From positions 50,329-114,328 of the forward strand of contig JAHEXY010000014.1 in assembly GCA_023251875.1 (NCBI GenBank): a stretch of 64,000 bases of DNA, in the 5' to 3' direction. Position 1 is the stretch's first letter; each line of letters starts with the position of its first letter. The position numbers and the translations under genes were made by a program. The notes beneath the pieces are model-generated. The model ran no database searches. It had not been told where the DNA came from and worked only from the letters and a program-made list of their open reading frames with translations. Shown here piece after piece: positions 51,035 through 63,300 of the stretch. Origin of the DNA: Bacteroidota bacterium (GTDB lineage: Bacteria; Bacteroidota; Bacteroidia; JAHEXY01).

Positions 51035-54000
51035 ATGAAAAATAGAATTTTAGCTTTATTGATTACAACTTCTTTCTTATTTCAAATTTTTTGGCCTGCA
51101 ATATCATTTGCTATTACTTCTGGTCCATCTCAACCTGAATTTAACAGTTTTGAACCTGCTACTACCAACCAAATGGTTGATCCTTTTACAGGAGATTTTA
51201 ATTATAATCTTCCTTTACTTGTTGTACCAGGACCAAATGGAGGTTATCCTGTAAATCTTTCTTATCACGCTGGTATTGGAATGGAGCAAGAAGCCAGTTG
51301 GGTTGGCTTAGGATGGAATATTAACGCAGGTGAGATCAATAGAAATTTGCGTGGTTTAGCGGATGATTACAAAGGTGATTCCCTCATAAAGAAAATGAAT
51401 ATTAAACCTTCCACTACATTATCATATGGTAATACCGTTCCATTTACAAACCCTGAATTATGGGGATTTAATTTTCAACTAAATGTATCGCAAGAAACGT
51501 ATTATAACAATTACAAAGGGTTGGGATTGTGTTTTGGATTGGGTGTTTCTGCCATGCAAAATAACATTGCAGCAGAAGGAGGCTGGTCAACCAGTTTATC
51601 TGTAAAATACGATTCACAAAATGGATTTAACCTTGCTCCTTCCCTTTCTTTAACCACTGTTTCAAATGCTACTTATACTAAATTTAACATAGGATTGGGG
51701 TATAATTCTAGAGAAGGAATGCAATCAATTTCTTTAAGTGCTGAAAGATCTCAAAAAGAAAAACCGACTGTAAAACCCAATTCAGTACCTAAGCAAATGT
51801 TGAATTATTCATACCAAGGAGCCGGAGGAAGTTTTTGCAAATCATCTTATGTTCCCTCTATTTCAATGCCCATGAGCGGAAGCACAATCTCAGGAACATT
51901 TAAAGTGGGTGGTGAAGTTGTTGGTTTAAATGGCAATATGGATGTTTCAGCTTCCTATACAAAACAATCTTTACAAACACATCAGGTTACTATTCCATCG
52001 TATGGCTATAATTATGCTGAGTATAGAAAAGAGGGTGGTGGAACAGCCGCTTTAGATTTTGATAGAGAAAATAATGTACCTATTAATGATAATCTGCCCA
52101 ACTTACCCATACCTGTTTTTACGTATGATACATATAATGTGAAGGGTCAAGGTGTGGCATCAACGTTTAGAAGTTTTCGTTCTGATGTTGGTATATTATA
52201 TGACGGAGCTATGAGTTGTGATTTTAGTGGAACTAATTATGGAGGAGAAATTGGAGGAACTCCTCCGGATGTAAAAGTGGGAGTAAATATTGGAGCCAAT
52301 TCATCTCATTCTTATTCCGGAAAATGGACAAGTAATGATGATGCTATTAGCGAATTAAATTTTCAAGGAGAAAATTCTTCCACACCGCTTTATGAACCTT
52401 ATTATTTTAAATCGTTGGGGGAACAAACTGCTACCACTATTGCCGATAACGAGGCATGGAAAACAGATGGAGATACGCCTATTACATTTGGCATGAGCAT
52501 GCAGATGGGTGATTCCGCTTTTTACCCTAGGGTTTTAAATCAAGTAAACCAAACGGCAACTGCTGTGCAAAATGCCAAAAGATCAGCAAGAGAAAAGAGA
52601 GTACAATCAATAGAAAAGAAAACGCAAGAGCAAATTATAAATGCACAGGGATTTAAAAATCGTCCATCACAAATTTTTTCTTTCAATCAATTTCCATCTT
52701 CAAGTATTACAGGCAACCAATACGTTTACAAAAAAACGTATACCAGAGATCATCACATTGCAGAAATTTCAGTTCTTAATCCTGATGGAACAAGATATAC
52801 ATACAGTGTTCCGGCATATAATACCAAACAAAAAGATGTGCTATTTGCTATTGATGGCTCAAATGTTAGTCCGTACAATCATGCGCATTTTACAACATAT
52901 GATTCAACAGATGCTTCTATTTCAAATGAACAAGGAGAAGATAATTATTTTACGAGTACAGAACTTCCTGCATACGTTCACTCTTATCTCCTCACTCAAA
53001 TTGTTTCTGATGATTATATTGACTTAACCGGTAATGGTCCATCTGAAGACGATTTTGGTTATTACGTAAAATTCAATTATTCAAAAAATGATAGTTTGTA
53101 CAGATGGCGTATTCCTTATTTTGATGCCAATTATATCAAAGGCTATGATTCAAATCCCAATGATGATAAAGCATCTTACTCCTATGGCGAAAGAGAAGAA
53201 TATTACCTCAATTCCATTGAAACAAAAACCCATATAGCAGAATTTCATTTGAGTGATAGACACGATGGATATGGAGCACATACAGAATACAACCAATCAA
53301 GTTTTAAAAAATATGACACTTCTCAAAAATTAAAAAAATTAGATGAAATAATTCTCTACAGTAAAAATGATAGAACAACTCCTATTAAAATTATCCATTT
53401 TCAATATAATTATGAACTCTGTTCCAATGTAAATAACAATGATGGTACAAGTGAAATTGTAGATACAGAAAATATAAATGCTGCTAAAGGAAAACTCACA
53501 CTTAAAAAAATTTGGTTCACATACGGTAGTAATAATAAAGGGCAATACAGTCCTTATCAGTTTAATTATAACGCAGAAACTACAAATGGAAATCCTAGTT
53601 ATACCATTATGCAAATGGATAGATGGGGAAATTACAAACCCGATGAACAAACTTCCAATGCTAATGCAGATAATCCTTATGTAAATCAACTAAACAAAGC
53701 CAAGCAGGATACTTTAATGGGTGCATGGAATTTGAAATCTATTATACTCCCATCTGGCGGTATTATGAAGATTGAATACGAATCGGATGATTACGCTTAT
53801 GTTCAAAATAAGCCGGCCACTCAAATGATGAAAATATTATATACCGGAAATGCTTCTAATGATACAAGCCAATACCTTAATGCCGATTATCTCAGAATTT
53901 ATTTCGAACCCGAAAGGCCACTAGAAAATTTCAATAATGATGCGGATAAGATAAAAGAAGTACACAAATATATTTCAGGCTTAAACGAAATATATTTTAA

Positions 54001-57000
54001 AGCCTACATGTATCTCAAACCCAAAATATCAACTTCAAACGGAATTGATTTAGCTTATGATTATGTGAGAGGCTATGCAGAATTGGATACTACTGAATAT
54101 GGATACGATGATAACCCTATCCTTGGAAAATTAATTCCCTATATCACTTTAAAAGCAGTAAATATTACCGATAAAAATGACAATGTCGGCACCACAAATC
54201 CATTAAAAAAAGCTGCTTGGCAATATTTAAAAGTACAACGACCTGATTTATTATACCCTGCTACAGCAATTGATGGTAAGCTTCAACAAGCTGTAAATGC
54301 GGTGTCTTCTATGATGGAAGATTTAGGAGAAATGATTACCGGATATTATAAGTTTTGTAATCTGGCTAGCTATGGTTCTAGTATAAAATTAAATGCAGTA
54401 GATGCAAACGGGACTACTATTCCTTCTTTTATAAAACTCAATTCTCCTGATCAAATTAAATTAGGAGGCGGCCATCGTGTGAAAAAAATTACACTGAGTG
54501 ATGAATGGAATAGTATGAGCGGCCAAGAGGATTATGCATACGGACAAGAATTTGAATATCTAATGCCTGATGGAACTAGTGGTGGTGTGGCAGAATATGA
54601 ACCGCTAGTTGGAGGTGATGAAAACGCTTTACATAAACCAATTAGATATAGCACTCAAAAATATTTATCAAAAGTAGATGATAATGCATTGTTTCTTGAA
54701 GAACCATTGGGGGAAGCATTTTATCCTTCACCAAATGTGGGCTACAGAAGAGTATTAGTAAAAGCACTTTCGAACACCGGTGTAACAAAATCTGCTTCGG
54801 GCATTACAGAATATAAATTTTATACCGCAAAAGAATTCCCCATTCAAGTAAAAAATTCTCGATTAGATGATGCTGCAAAATACCAAATGACTTTTTTTAT
54901 TCCATTTATAGGCACTTGTTCTTTTAATATTAAAAGTGGTTCACAAGGTTATGCCATATACTTAAATGATATGCATGGTAAATCTCGATCAACAGCTACC
55001 TATAATGCCAATGCTATTATGTATGGAACTGATGCAGACTTATCGCAAGCTGTTTCAAAAACAGAACAATTCTATTCCACTACAACAACGTTTGATGAAA
55101 CAAAAACCAATTATTTAAAAAACACGGTCACGGTAATGGATGCTGATGGAGTATACCGTCAAGCTGAAATGGGCGTAAATCGTGATTTTTATATAGCTGA
55201 AAGAGAAAATGAAAGCCATGCTGTTAATGTTGAATTGCAAGCTCAAGTTGATGTTAAATTACCTCTTGCATTTGTTCCTACGGCATTTCCTAACTTTGAT
55301 TTTTCTGTTGGGCAATACCGTTCTATTGTTACCACAAAAATAATTGCACAAAATGGTATTTTATCTCAAGTAAATGAAACTACTGAAGGTTCAACAGTAA
55401 GCTCACGCAATTTAATGTTTGATGCTGAAACAGGGCAACCCTTGCTTACTTCCGTAACCAATGAGTTTAACAAACCTATTTATCAATACAATTATGCGGC
55501 ACATTGGAATTACAATGGCATGCAAGCTGCTTATAAAAACATAGGCGCAAAGTTTGCTATAAAAACGAGTTCAAAAGGTCTTGCCAGTATTGCAAATGCT
55601 CAAACTTATTTTAATGTGGGAGATGAACTTACTGAAACAACTGGAAGTAGCAGGCAGACATATTATGTGCAAGAAGTTTTTTCCGGTTCTATTAAACTAA
55701 CAAGAGAAAATGGTAATCCGGCAGTAAATTTAAATGCAAGCCTGCAAATAACACGCTCAGGTCATAGAAATTTACAAAGTCAATTTTCAGGAACTATTAT
55801 TGCGCTTACAGATCCTGTGAATGGTAGTAATCCTCAAAATATGCTAGATGGATTCAATGCTACCATTGGACATATTATGCCTACAATTAATGTTGTAGGC
55901 GACTCTATTTGGTATCAATTAAATTATAAATATAAAGATTGTGCATCCGGAGATTCATTAAATATATTATTTTCAAATCTATTAAATACACTGCCTGATT
56001 CTATGACATTTTATTTTGATGCTTTTGATGAAGAAGGCACTCCTCCTTGTCTATCTTATATTACCTTCCCTAAAAAAATATCCAACCCACAAGATTACTT
56101 TCTCAAATTTGAGAACAATGAAATATTAGCTACCAATATTAAAACACAAGAAGAATTAATTTGTACTTGGGATAATCCAGGCCAATGTTTTTCTCGTTGT
56201 ATAGATGATATTCTCAATGCTAGCGCTACAACTTTTAATAATGATTGGAATTACAATTATGCTGACATAGGTAATCCAACATTTAAAGACGCTACCGGCA
56301 CAACAATTTCATCTGCATCTAACTCTCCTTATCGCTATGGAAGAAAAGGAATTTACAGACCAGAAAAAAATTACACTTGTTTAACTGGAAGAAAACAAGC
56401 TGCGCCAACTGATATAAGTAAAGATGGTACTTACGAAATATTTTCACCATTTGATTGGACGAGCGCTGCTACCAATCCTACTTGGACCATGAGTAATCAA
56501 ATTACACAATACAGTCCTTATGGTTTTGAAACAGAAAATAAAAATGCATTGGGAATTTATTCTACAGCACTTTATGGTTATAATAATTCTTTGGTAACAG
56601 CAGTTTCATCAAACGCATCCTACTCTGAAATTGCTTACGATGGTTATGAAGATTATTCGTACGCCAATTTAATTGTAAATCCCGGTCACGGACATTTTAA
56701 TTTTAGAACACAAACCAATGGAAATGCTAGTAAATGGCCTTATTATTCACATACCGGTGAATATAGTTTGCCAGTATACTCTGCTAATAAATTAGTCGAC
56801 ACATTGGGTTATGGAACAAGCGCCAATCCTGTTAATGTGCAGCTCAAGCCTAACACAAAATATTTGATGAGCACATGGATTTATCTTTACGACTCCAATA
56901 CAAAAGGAGGAATTAAAATTAAAAAAGGATCAACAACATTAGCTGAGCAGTATGTTGATTCTTCTTACACTTCTATTGATGGCTGGAGAAAATTAGATAT

Positions 57001-57304
57001 AGAATTTACTTCACCCGCTTCTGCAAAAGTAAGCCTGGAACTTATTTCAGCAAGATTAACCGGAAATTCAGGAACCTATGCATTTTTTGATGATATAAGA
57101 CTACAACCATTTAGCAGTAGCATTAAAACGTTCGTGTACGATCCCATTCATCTCTGGCTCATTGCCGAACTCGATGATAAAAACTACGCCACATTTTACA
57201 ATTATGACGAGGAAGGAATTTTAGCACAAATAAAAAAGGAAACAGAAAGAGGAATTATGACGGTGCAGTCAACACGTTCAAATACTAAAAAGATCAGTCA
57301 GTAA
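51035..57304 (+). CDS. Giant RHS-type secreted protein, 2089 aa
   Basis: A single uninterrupted ORF with a signal peptide (residues 1-27). The start is typical of Bacteroidota RHS proteins: TNQMVDPFTGDFNYNLPLLVVPGPNGGYPVNLSYHAGIGMEQEASWVGLGWNINAGEINRNLRG (residues 42-105). A long beta-rich body follows. Near the end lie a carbohydrate-binding-like module (YSHTGEYSLPVYS near 1905-2025) and the conserved closing block TFVYDPIHLWLIAELDDKNYATFYNYDEEGILAQIKKETERGIMTVQSTR. It lacks the RHS core found in the next gene. Probably a large surface or secreted structure. Role unproven. Confidence 0.8.
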   Translation: MKNRILALLITTSFLFQIFWPAISFAITSGPSQPEFNSFEPATTNQMVDPFTGDFNYNLPLLVVPGPNGGYPVNLSYHAGIGMEQEASWVGLGWNINAGEINRNLRGLADDYKGDSLIKKMNIKPSTTLSYGNTVPFTNPELWGFNFQLNVSQETYYNNYKGLGLCFGLGVSAMQNNIAAEGGWSTSLSVKYDSQNGFNLAPSLSLTTVSNATYTKFNIGLGYNSREGMQSISLSAERSQKEKPTVKPNSVPKQMLNYSYQGAGGSFCKSSYVPSISMPMSGSTISGTFKVGGEVVGLNGNMDVSASYTKQSLQTHQVTIPSYGYNYAEYRKEGGGTAALDFDRENNVPINDNLPNLPIPVFTYDTYNVKGQGVASTFRSFRSDVGILYDGAMSCDFSGTNYGGEIGGTPPDVKVGVNIGANSSHSYSGKWTSNDDAISELNFQGENSSTPLYEPYYFKSLGEQTATTIADNEAWKTDGDTPITFGMSMQMGDSAFYPRVLNQVNQTATAVQNAKRSAREKRVQSIEKKTQEQIINAQGFKNRPSQIFSFNQFPSSSITGNQYVYKKTYTRDHHIAEISVLNPDGTRYTYSVPAYNTKQKDVLFAIDGSNVSPYNHAHFTTYDSTDASISNEQGEDNYFTSTELPAYVHSYLLTQIVSDDYIDLTGNGPSEDDFGYYVKFNYSKNDSLYRWRIPYFDANYIKGYDSNPNDDKASYSYGEREEYYLNSIETKTHIAEFHLSDRHDGYGAHTEYNQSSFKKYDTSQKLKKLDEIILYSKNDRTTPIKIIHFQYNYELCSNVNNNDGTSEIVDTENINAAKGKLTLKKIWFTYGSNNKGQYSPYQFNYNAETTNGNPSYTIMQMDRWGNYKPDEQTSNANADNPYVNQLNKAKQDTLMGAWNLKSIILPSGGIMKIEYESDDYAYVQNKPATQMMKILYTGNASNDTSQYLNADYLRIYFEPERPLENFNNDADKIKEVHKYISGLNEIYFKAYMYLKPKISTSNGIDLAYDYVRGYAELDTTEYGYDDNPILGKLIPYITLKAVNITDKNDNVGTTNPLKKAAWQYLKVQRPDLLYPATAIDGKLQQAVNAVSSMMEDLGEMITGYYKFCNLASYGSSIKLNAVDANGTTIPSFIKLNSPDQIKLGGGHRVKKITLSDEWNSMSGQEDYAYGQEFEYLMPDGTSGGVAEYEPLVGGDENALHKPIRYSTQKYLSKVDDNALFLEEPLGEAFYPSPNVGYRRVLVKALSNTGVTKSASGITEYKFYTAKEFPIQVKNSRLDDAAKYQMTFFIPFIGTCSFNIKSGSQGYAIYLNDMHGKSRSTATYNANAIMYGTDADLSQAVSKTEQFYSTTTTFDETKTNYLKNTVTVMDADGVYRQAEMGVNRDFYIAERENESHAVNVELQAQVDVKLPLAFVPTAFPNFDFSVGQYRSIVTTKIIAQNGILSQVNETTEGSTVSSRNLMFDAETGQPLLTSVTNEFNKPIYQYNYAAHWNYNGMQAAYKNIGAKFAIKTSSKGLASIANAQTYFNVGDELTETTGSSRQTYYVQEVFSGSIKLTRENGNPAVNLNASLQITRSGHRNLQSQFSGTIIALTDPVNGSNPQNMLDGFNATIGHIMPTINVVGDSIWYQLNYKYKDCASGDSLNILFSNLLNTLPDSMTFYFDAFDEEGTPPCLSYITFPKKISNPQDYFLKFENNEILATNIKTQEELICTWDNPGQCFSRCIDDILNASATTFNNDWNYNYADIGNPTFKDATGTTISSASNSPYRYGRKGIYRPEKNYTCLTGRKQAAPTDISKDGTYEIFSPFDWTSAATNPTWTMSNQITQYSPYGFETENKNALGIYSTALYGYNNSLVTAVSSNASYSEIAYDGYEDYSYANLIVNPGHGHFNFRTQTNGNASKWPYYSHTGEYSLPVYSANKLVDTLGYGTSANPVNVQLKPNTKYLMSTWIYLYDSNTKGGIKIKKGSTTLAEQYVDSSYTSIDGWRKLDIEFTSPASAKVSLELISARLTGNSGTYAFFDDIRLQPFSSSIKTFVYDPIHLWLIAELDDKNYATFYNYDEEGILAQIKKETERGIMTVQSTRSNTKKISQ

Positions 57305-57309
57305 TTACA

Positions 57310-60300
57310 ATGCAGAGCACATCATTATCATATTGTAAAATTATTAAATGGCTAAATTGTTGTTGGCATCAGCTATGTATTTCTTTTTTTCTATGTATCC
57401 ATGTGGCTAATATTTTTGCTAGTACTGAAACTACCGTATCAACTCTTACTGGAAGCAATATTTCAAAAAACGCCACTATCTCCATCGAAGACCAATGGTT
57501 TTCTTATATGAAATCCCATCCCACAACATGGAAAAATTCATTTGGAGTAAAACAAATAAACGATTTGGTTGTTCTCCGTTTTGATGATTCTAAAAAAGAA
57601 TATTTTAATGACGAATGGACAACTACTGTTACTTATAATCTTGTTCTTACCTATGCAGATTTTACAACAGATACTTTAAAGAATCAGCAATTAACCGTTA
57701 ATTACAGCAACCCTCCCAACACCTACCAAGATATTGCCATTGGTCGTTTTATGGGTGCTCACAAAGTTGAATTAACCGTTACAGCAGTTGGAGATACTAT
57801 GTTACCCGATATTAGTTTAGATGTGCAAATAAATATTGAAAGGTGTTATGCTTTTGATAGCAACATTAATTTTGAAGTACAAGGGGATTCAATTGCCAAC
57901 AATGAATTTAAAATTTCCTGGGATTACCTTCGTGGTGCTGAATTTTATGAAGTAGAATATTTATTTGTTGATATGCTTGAAAATCCAAGTTCAACACATA
58001 AAGCTTTCGATTTTGATAATGCTACTCGTATAACAACTACCAATACATTTTATAGCCTTAATCTTGCTTATCCTAAAGGAGCGCTAATTTATCGCATTAG
58101 AGGTGTTGGATTTTCCGGAAATAATTTTTCTTTTAGAAAAGAAACAAATTGGTCTTATACTCCTGCATATGGCAAAGGTTTCACAAATGAAGTACCTGCG
58201 GCTAATTTATTTTCTTTTGGCGGATTGGTTGATTCTCTCAATTGGCAATATACCGTAAATTATGCCGAAGAAGGGAAGCGAAAAGAATTACTTTCATTTG
58301 CTGATGGTTCATTACACAATCGCCTTTCGGTTACACTAGCCAATACAGATACGAATGCAATTGTAAGTGCACCGGTATATGATTACCAAGGAAGAGCATC
58401 TGTACAAGTACTTCCTGTACCTGTTACCTCAAACGGTTTACAATATTATAAATCAAGTAATACCCTTGATATCAACGGAGGGTTTAATCGCAATAATTTT
58501 GATACAGATACAAAAGTTAATAATCCAGATAGTTTGCCTTCATTAAGTGTTGCAGGAATTTATTATTCTCCCTCAAATCCTAATAAAATTGGTGCAATGG
58601 CCTATATTCCGGATGCCGATGGGTATGCCTATTCGAGAACTGTATTTAAAAATGACGGTACAGATAGAATTATTAAACAATGTGGACTAGACGAAATATT
58701 TAAATCGGGTTCAGGCCATGAAACAAAATATTATTATGGTGCCCCAAGTGGCCAAATAGAATTGGATCGTTTATTTGGAAGTGAAGTGGGCTGGGTTGAA
58801 CATTATAAAAAAAATCTGGTACAAGATGCCAACGGACAAATTAGTGTTTCGTATATCGATCAACACGGAAGAACCATTGCTACTGCTTTAGCAGGAGATG
58901 CACCTTCTAATTTAATTACCATTGATGGAAAACCCGATGCAGATACGCTTACTGCAAATCTACTTAATCCCAATGATAAAGTTGGCGATTATGAAATGCG
59001 ATCGAGTAAAGTAATTACCGTATCCTCTCCTTCCGATTTTCATTTTGTATATAATTTAAAAGACACTATGTTCTGTGATGCTGATACTTGTTTGCCTTGC
59101 CAAGATTGTTTGTATGATTTAGTAATTACAGTAAGTGATGCCGATTTAAATATTTTATACAATAGCACTATTGCAAATAACAATCAAATTATCACCATCA
59201 ATTCAACAAGTAATAATTATTATGAGTTTATGCTTCCGGCTTCTATAATGCAAATAGGAACCTACACTATTACCAAGTCTCTCAAATTAAATCAGGTCAA
59301 TATTTTGAAACTTGATTCCATTTTTAATGCCAATCAACTCTGTGTGCCGTATGACTCAATAGATCCTGCCCCATGCAACATTAGTTGTGAAAGCTTATGC
59401 GCACAGAATTATACTCGAACAGATGCTGATGGAAACACGTATTATGTAGATGATAACAACAATGTGTTTTATAATATTGCCGATGTTCAAAACCTAATTG
59501 ACTCCTGCGTTTTACAAACTTGCGAAAATCATTTTGAAGGAGGTATTGATCTTTGTTCTGTTATAAAAACTGAAATGCTGACTGATGTTAGTAAAGGTGG
59601 TCAATATTTTGACAATACTCCTGATCAATATATTTTACAAAATGGAAATTTAATTACAAATCCATCTTATAACCAAGATGAATGGTTAAATACACAAAGT
59701 ATTCCATCTTTAATGTATGTTCAATATAAAAATTGGGATGACATACGCGATCATTGGCAAGATGCATGGGCTCAATACATGCTTCCATTACATCCCGAGT
59801 ATTGCGATTACCAATATTTCTGTGAATTCAATCCAACTTTAAATTGTTTGAACGATACAGCCTTTGCTAATTATCGTGATTACGATCAATTTATAAATGG
59901 AATAAATGATGATGTTATAGCAAGCTCTTCTCCATATTACTTATTTAACCCAATTGCTTATTCCGGCACATCAATCAGTAATGGTCCTTCAAAAGATAAC
60001 AGCAATTATATCAACTACCCCTCTCCTACTGCTACTTACCAAGATCCTTTTTTTGTTTGTAATCCTTCTGCACGCGATAGCATGATTTACCATCTCACAC
60101 ACTTTATTGAAATATCGCCCAATACAGGTAAATACTACAGTATTTGGTATGTAATTGACGATCCTGATAATATAGCCTTAAGTAACAATATTACTGGCCT
60201 TGATACCAGTATACAAAAATTTATAAAATCCATTTCATGGCAAAATGGATTACTTGGATCCGGTTTAATCAGTAGATTTCAATTTTTCAAATCTATTTAC

Positions 60301-63300
60301 ACTTATTTTAAACAATCCATTGTTGCGCAACAATATCCTGCTTGGCACGATCAACATTGTGATAATACTAACGATGTTTATTATCTAACTGATGTTGGTA
60401 ATGGCCTTGATGCAAATGGTTATCAAATTCGTTGGCCTAAAAATGATATTCTCAATTTTACTTTAGCGAGTATTGATAGTTTATTCAATAGTAGTTTAGA
60501 TCAATTTAATGATCAATGCACACAAAGTTGTGAACTACATGCCGATAATTGGATGCAAGAAATTGCGGGATGCTATTCACAAAAAGATTCTGCTGCAATA
60601 AGAAATTTATTAATTGAAGTTTGTGCTGCCGCTTGCAACATGTCTGCAACTCCTAATGGATCATCAGTAATTACCAATCCAGATAATTATGTTACAACTA
60701 TTATAAATGGTAAATCATATACGTTTACAAGTTTTACAGATGTATTGGAATTTTATGGTAGTTCTTGTCCTCTTATTACCTATCCTGAAGTTTATGACCA
60801 AGGCAAATGTTCTTGCGAAACGTATGAAAGCTATTTGTCGACAGAAAAACTAAATGACTATGATTATTCTGCCATTGCAGCCATTCTAGTAAATTTAACC
60901 GGAATTAATTTTTCTACTGCTGATATTGCTACTTGGAGAACGGTTTGCAGCAGTGCTTCTCCATCAATAACATCTCTTACCAATGCCAATTTCCCAAATG
61001 TATTTTGGTGCGATGAATCAACAACACCAGATGATAATGTTGATAGTCTCATGGCTGCTGTACAGAAACAATGTGAAGATCAAGCTTTACTTGCAGCTAT
61101 TTATGAGTCAGACAAAGAATACCAAGAAAATGTGCAAACAGCAAAAACAAATTATTTAAAAAACTATGCCGATGCTTGTTTTACCAATATTAAAAATCGA
61201 GAAAGCTTTGATGTTACCTATACATTAAATGAATATCTATACACATTGTATTATTATGATCAAGCCGGTAATTTGGTAAAAACAATTCCACCAAAAGGAG
61301 TGCAAATAATTAAAGATGCAGATTCACTTACCATGATTGATAATTATAAAAGAAACGATAGCACGCAACGTTTTTTACCGGCACATAAATTAATAACGAA
61401 TTATGTATACAATAGTTTAAATCAATTGCAAAAACAAAATAGCCCGGATGGAGGTACATCATATTTCTGGTATGATGAAGTGGGTAGATTATGCGCATCA
61501 CAAAATGCAAAACAAAGAAATCAAAATGCTTATAGCTATACTGTTTACGATAATTTCAGTAGAATTACCGAAGGAGGAGAAATTACCAATGTTACAGATT
61601 GGGATACTACCACTTCATTTATCACGCAAGCCAATTATACTACTTGGCTTGCTACATCAGGTGCAATAAAAACAGAAATTTCTCATAGTTATTATGATGG
61701 CGCTGTTTTTACAATTAGCAATTTTACACAAGAAAATTTGCGTGGGCGCATTGCCTCTATAACGTATGATGAAGATGGAAACGGTTCTTATGAATTTGCA
61801 TCACATTATTCATACGACCAACACGGAAATGTAAAATCACTCATTCAACAAAATGTAAAGCTAAGCACAGTCGAGGCTTCACAACAATATAAAAAATTAG
61901 ATTATGAATACGATTTACTCAACGGCAATGTAAAAGCAGTGCATTACCAAACCGGAAAACTAGACGAGTTCAATCACTATTACCAATACGATGCTGATAA
62001 TAGACTCACACATGTATATACGAGCGAATCCCCTCTCCTATTTACCAATGCAAATGCCTTCTCCAACTTTAAACTTGGAACTTTAAACGCTAAACTATTT
62101 TATTACCCTCACGGTCCACTCATGCGAGAAGAACTTGGCGATAAACAAGTACAGGGCACAGATTATGCTTATACATTACAAGGCTGGCTGAAAACAATTA
62201 ATGGTTCAACATTAAATTCAAGTCGTGATATGGGTGCTGATGGAGGAACTAACAACCAACAACTAACCACTAATAACTACTTCGCACAAGATGCATTAGG
62301 ATTTTCGTTACAATATTATTCCAATGACTATGTGCCCAACAACCAACAACTATTAACGAACAACTATTGTTTAACAACAAATAACGATCAACTAACAACC
62401 AATTTATACAATGGAAACATTAGCCAAATGGTAATGCATTATTTAGATTATAATGAAAGTCCTGTTCAAGTACAAGCAGAAACATATAACTATGACCAAT
62501 TAAATAGAATAAAAACCTCAAATGTTTATACTGCAACTGACATGTGGGGGCATGATGAAATTGCCAATAACAATTCTCTTACTACTGCCACCAACCATAA
62601 TGATTACAGAACTGCTTACACGTACGATTTTAATGGAAACATCAATTCACTTATTCGGCATGGTTCGGCAAGTAATATTATTATGGATAGTTTAAACTAT
62701 CATTACAGCTATGATAATAATCAATTAAGTTATGTGGCAGAAAATACCAATACAGCCTACAGTAACAATTACACAACTGATATTGATGCAGGGCAAAAAA
62801 ACAGCAACTACCATTATGATGAAATTGGGAATCTAAGCCATGATGAACAAGAAGAGATAGATACCATCATCTGGAACATACAAGGAAAAATTAGAGAAAT
62901 AAGGAGAAAAAATACTAGCTCAAAATCTGATCTTGAATTTTTTTATGATGCTTTAGGAAATAGAATTGGTAAATTGGTTAAGCCAAGAAATAAGGGTCAG
63001 CTTGTTAATGAAGAATTTTGGACCTATACTTGGTATGTTTTAGATGCTTCTGGCAATGTGATGGCAACTTACAGGCAAAATTATGTAATGGGAATGGAAA
63101 CAGTATTTGATATTGATTCAGAAATGGCACTTGATGAATTAACAATACTAGATTATATTATTTATGGTAATAAAAAACTTGGAACCTATGAAAAAAATAA
63201 AACTATGGCAGGTATTGGATATGTAGATTTTTCATTCAATACTGATGGTACTATAAATTTACAAAATGCTGCTGTTGTTAATCCTGATATACTTACTGAT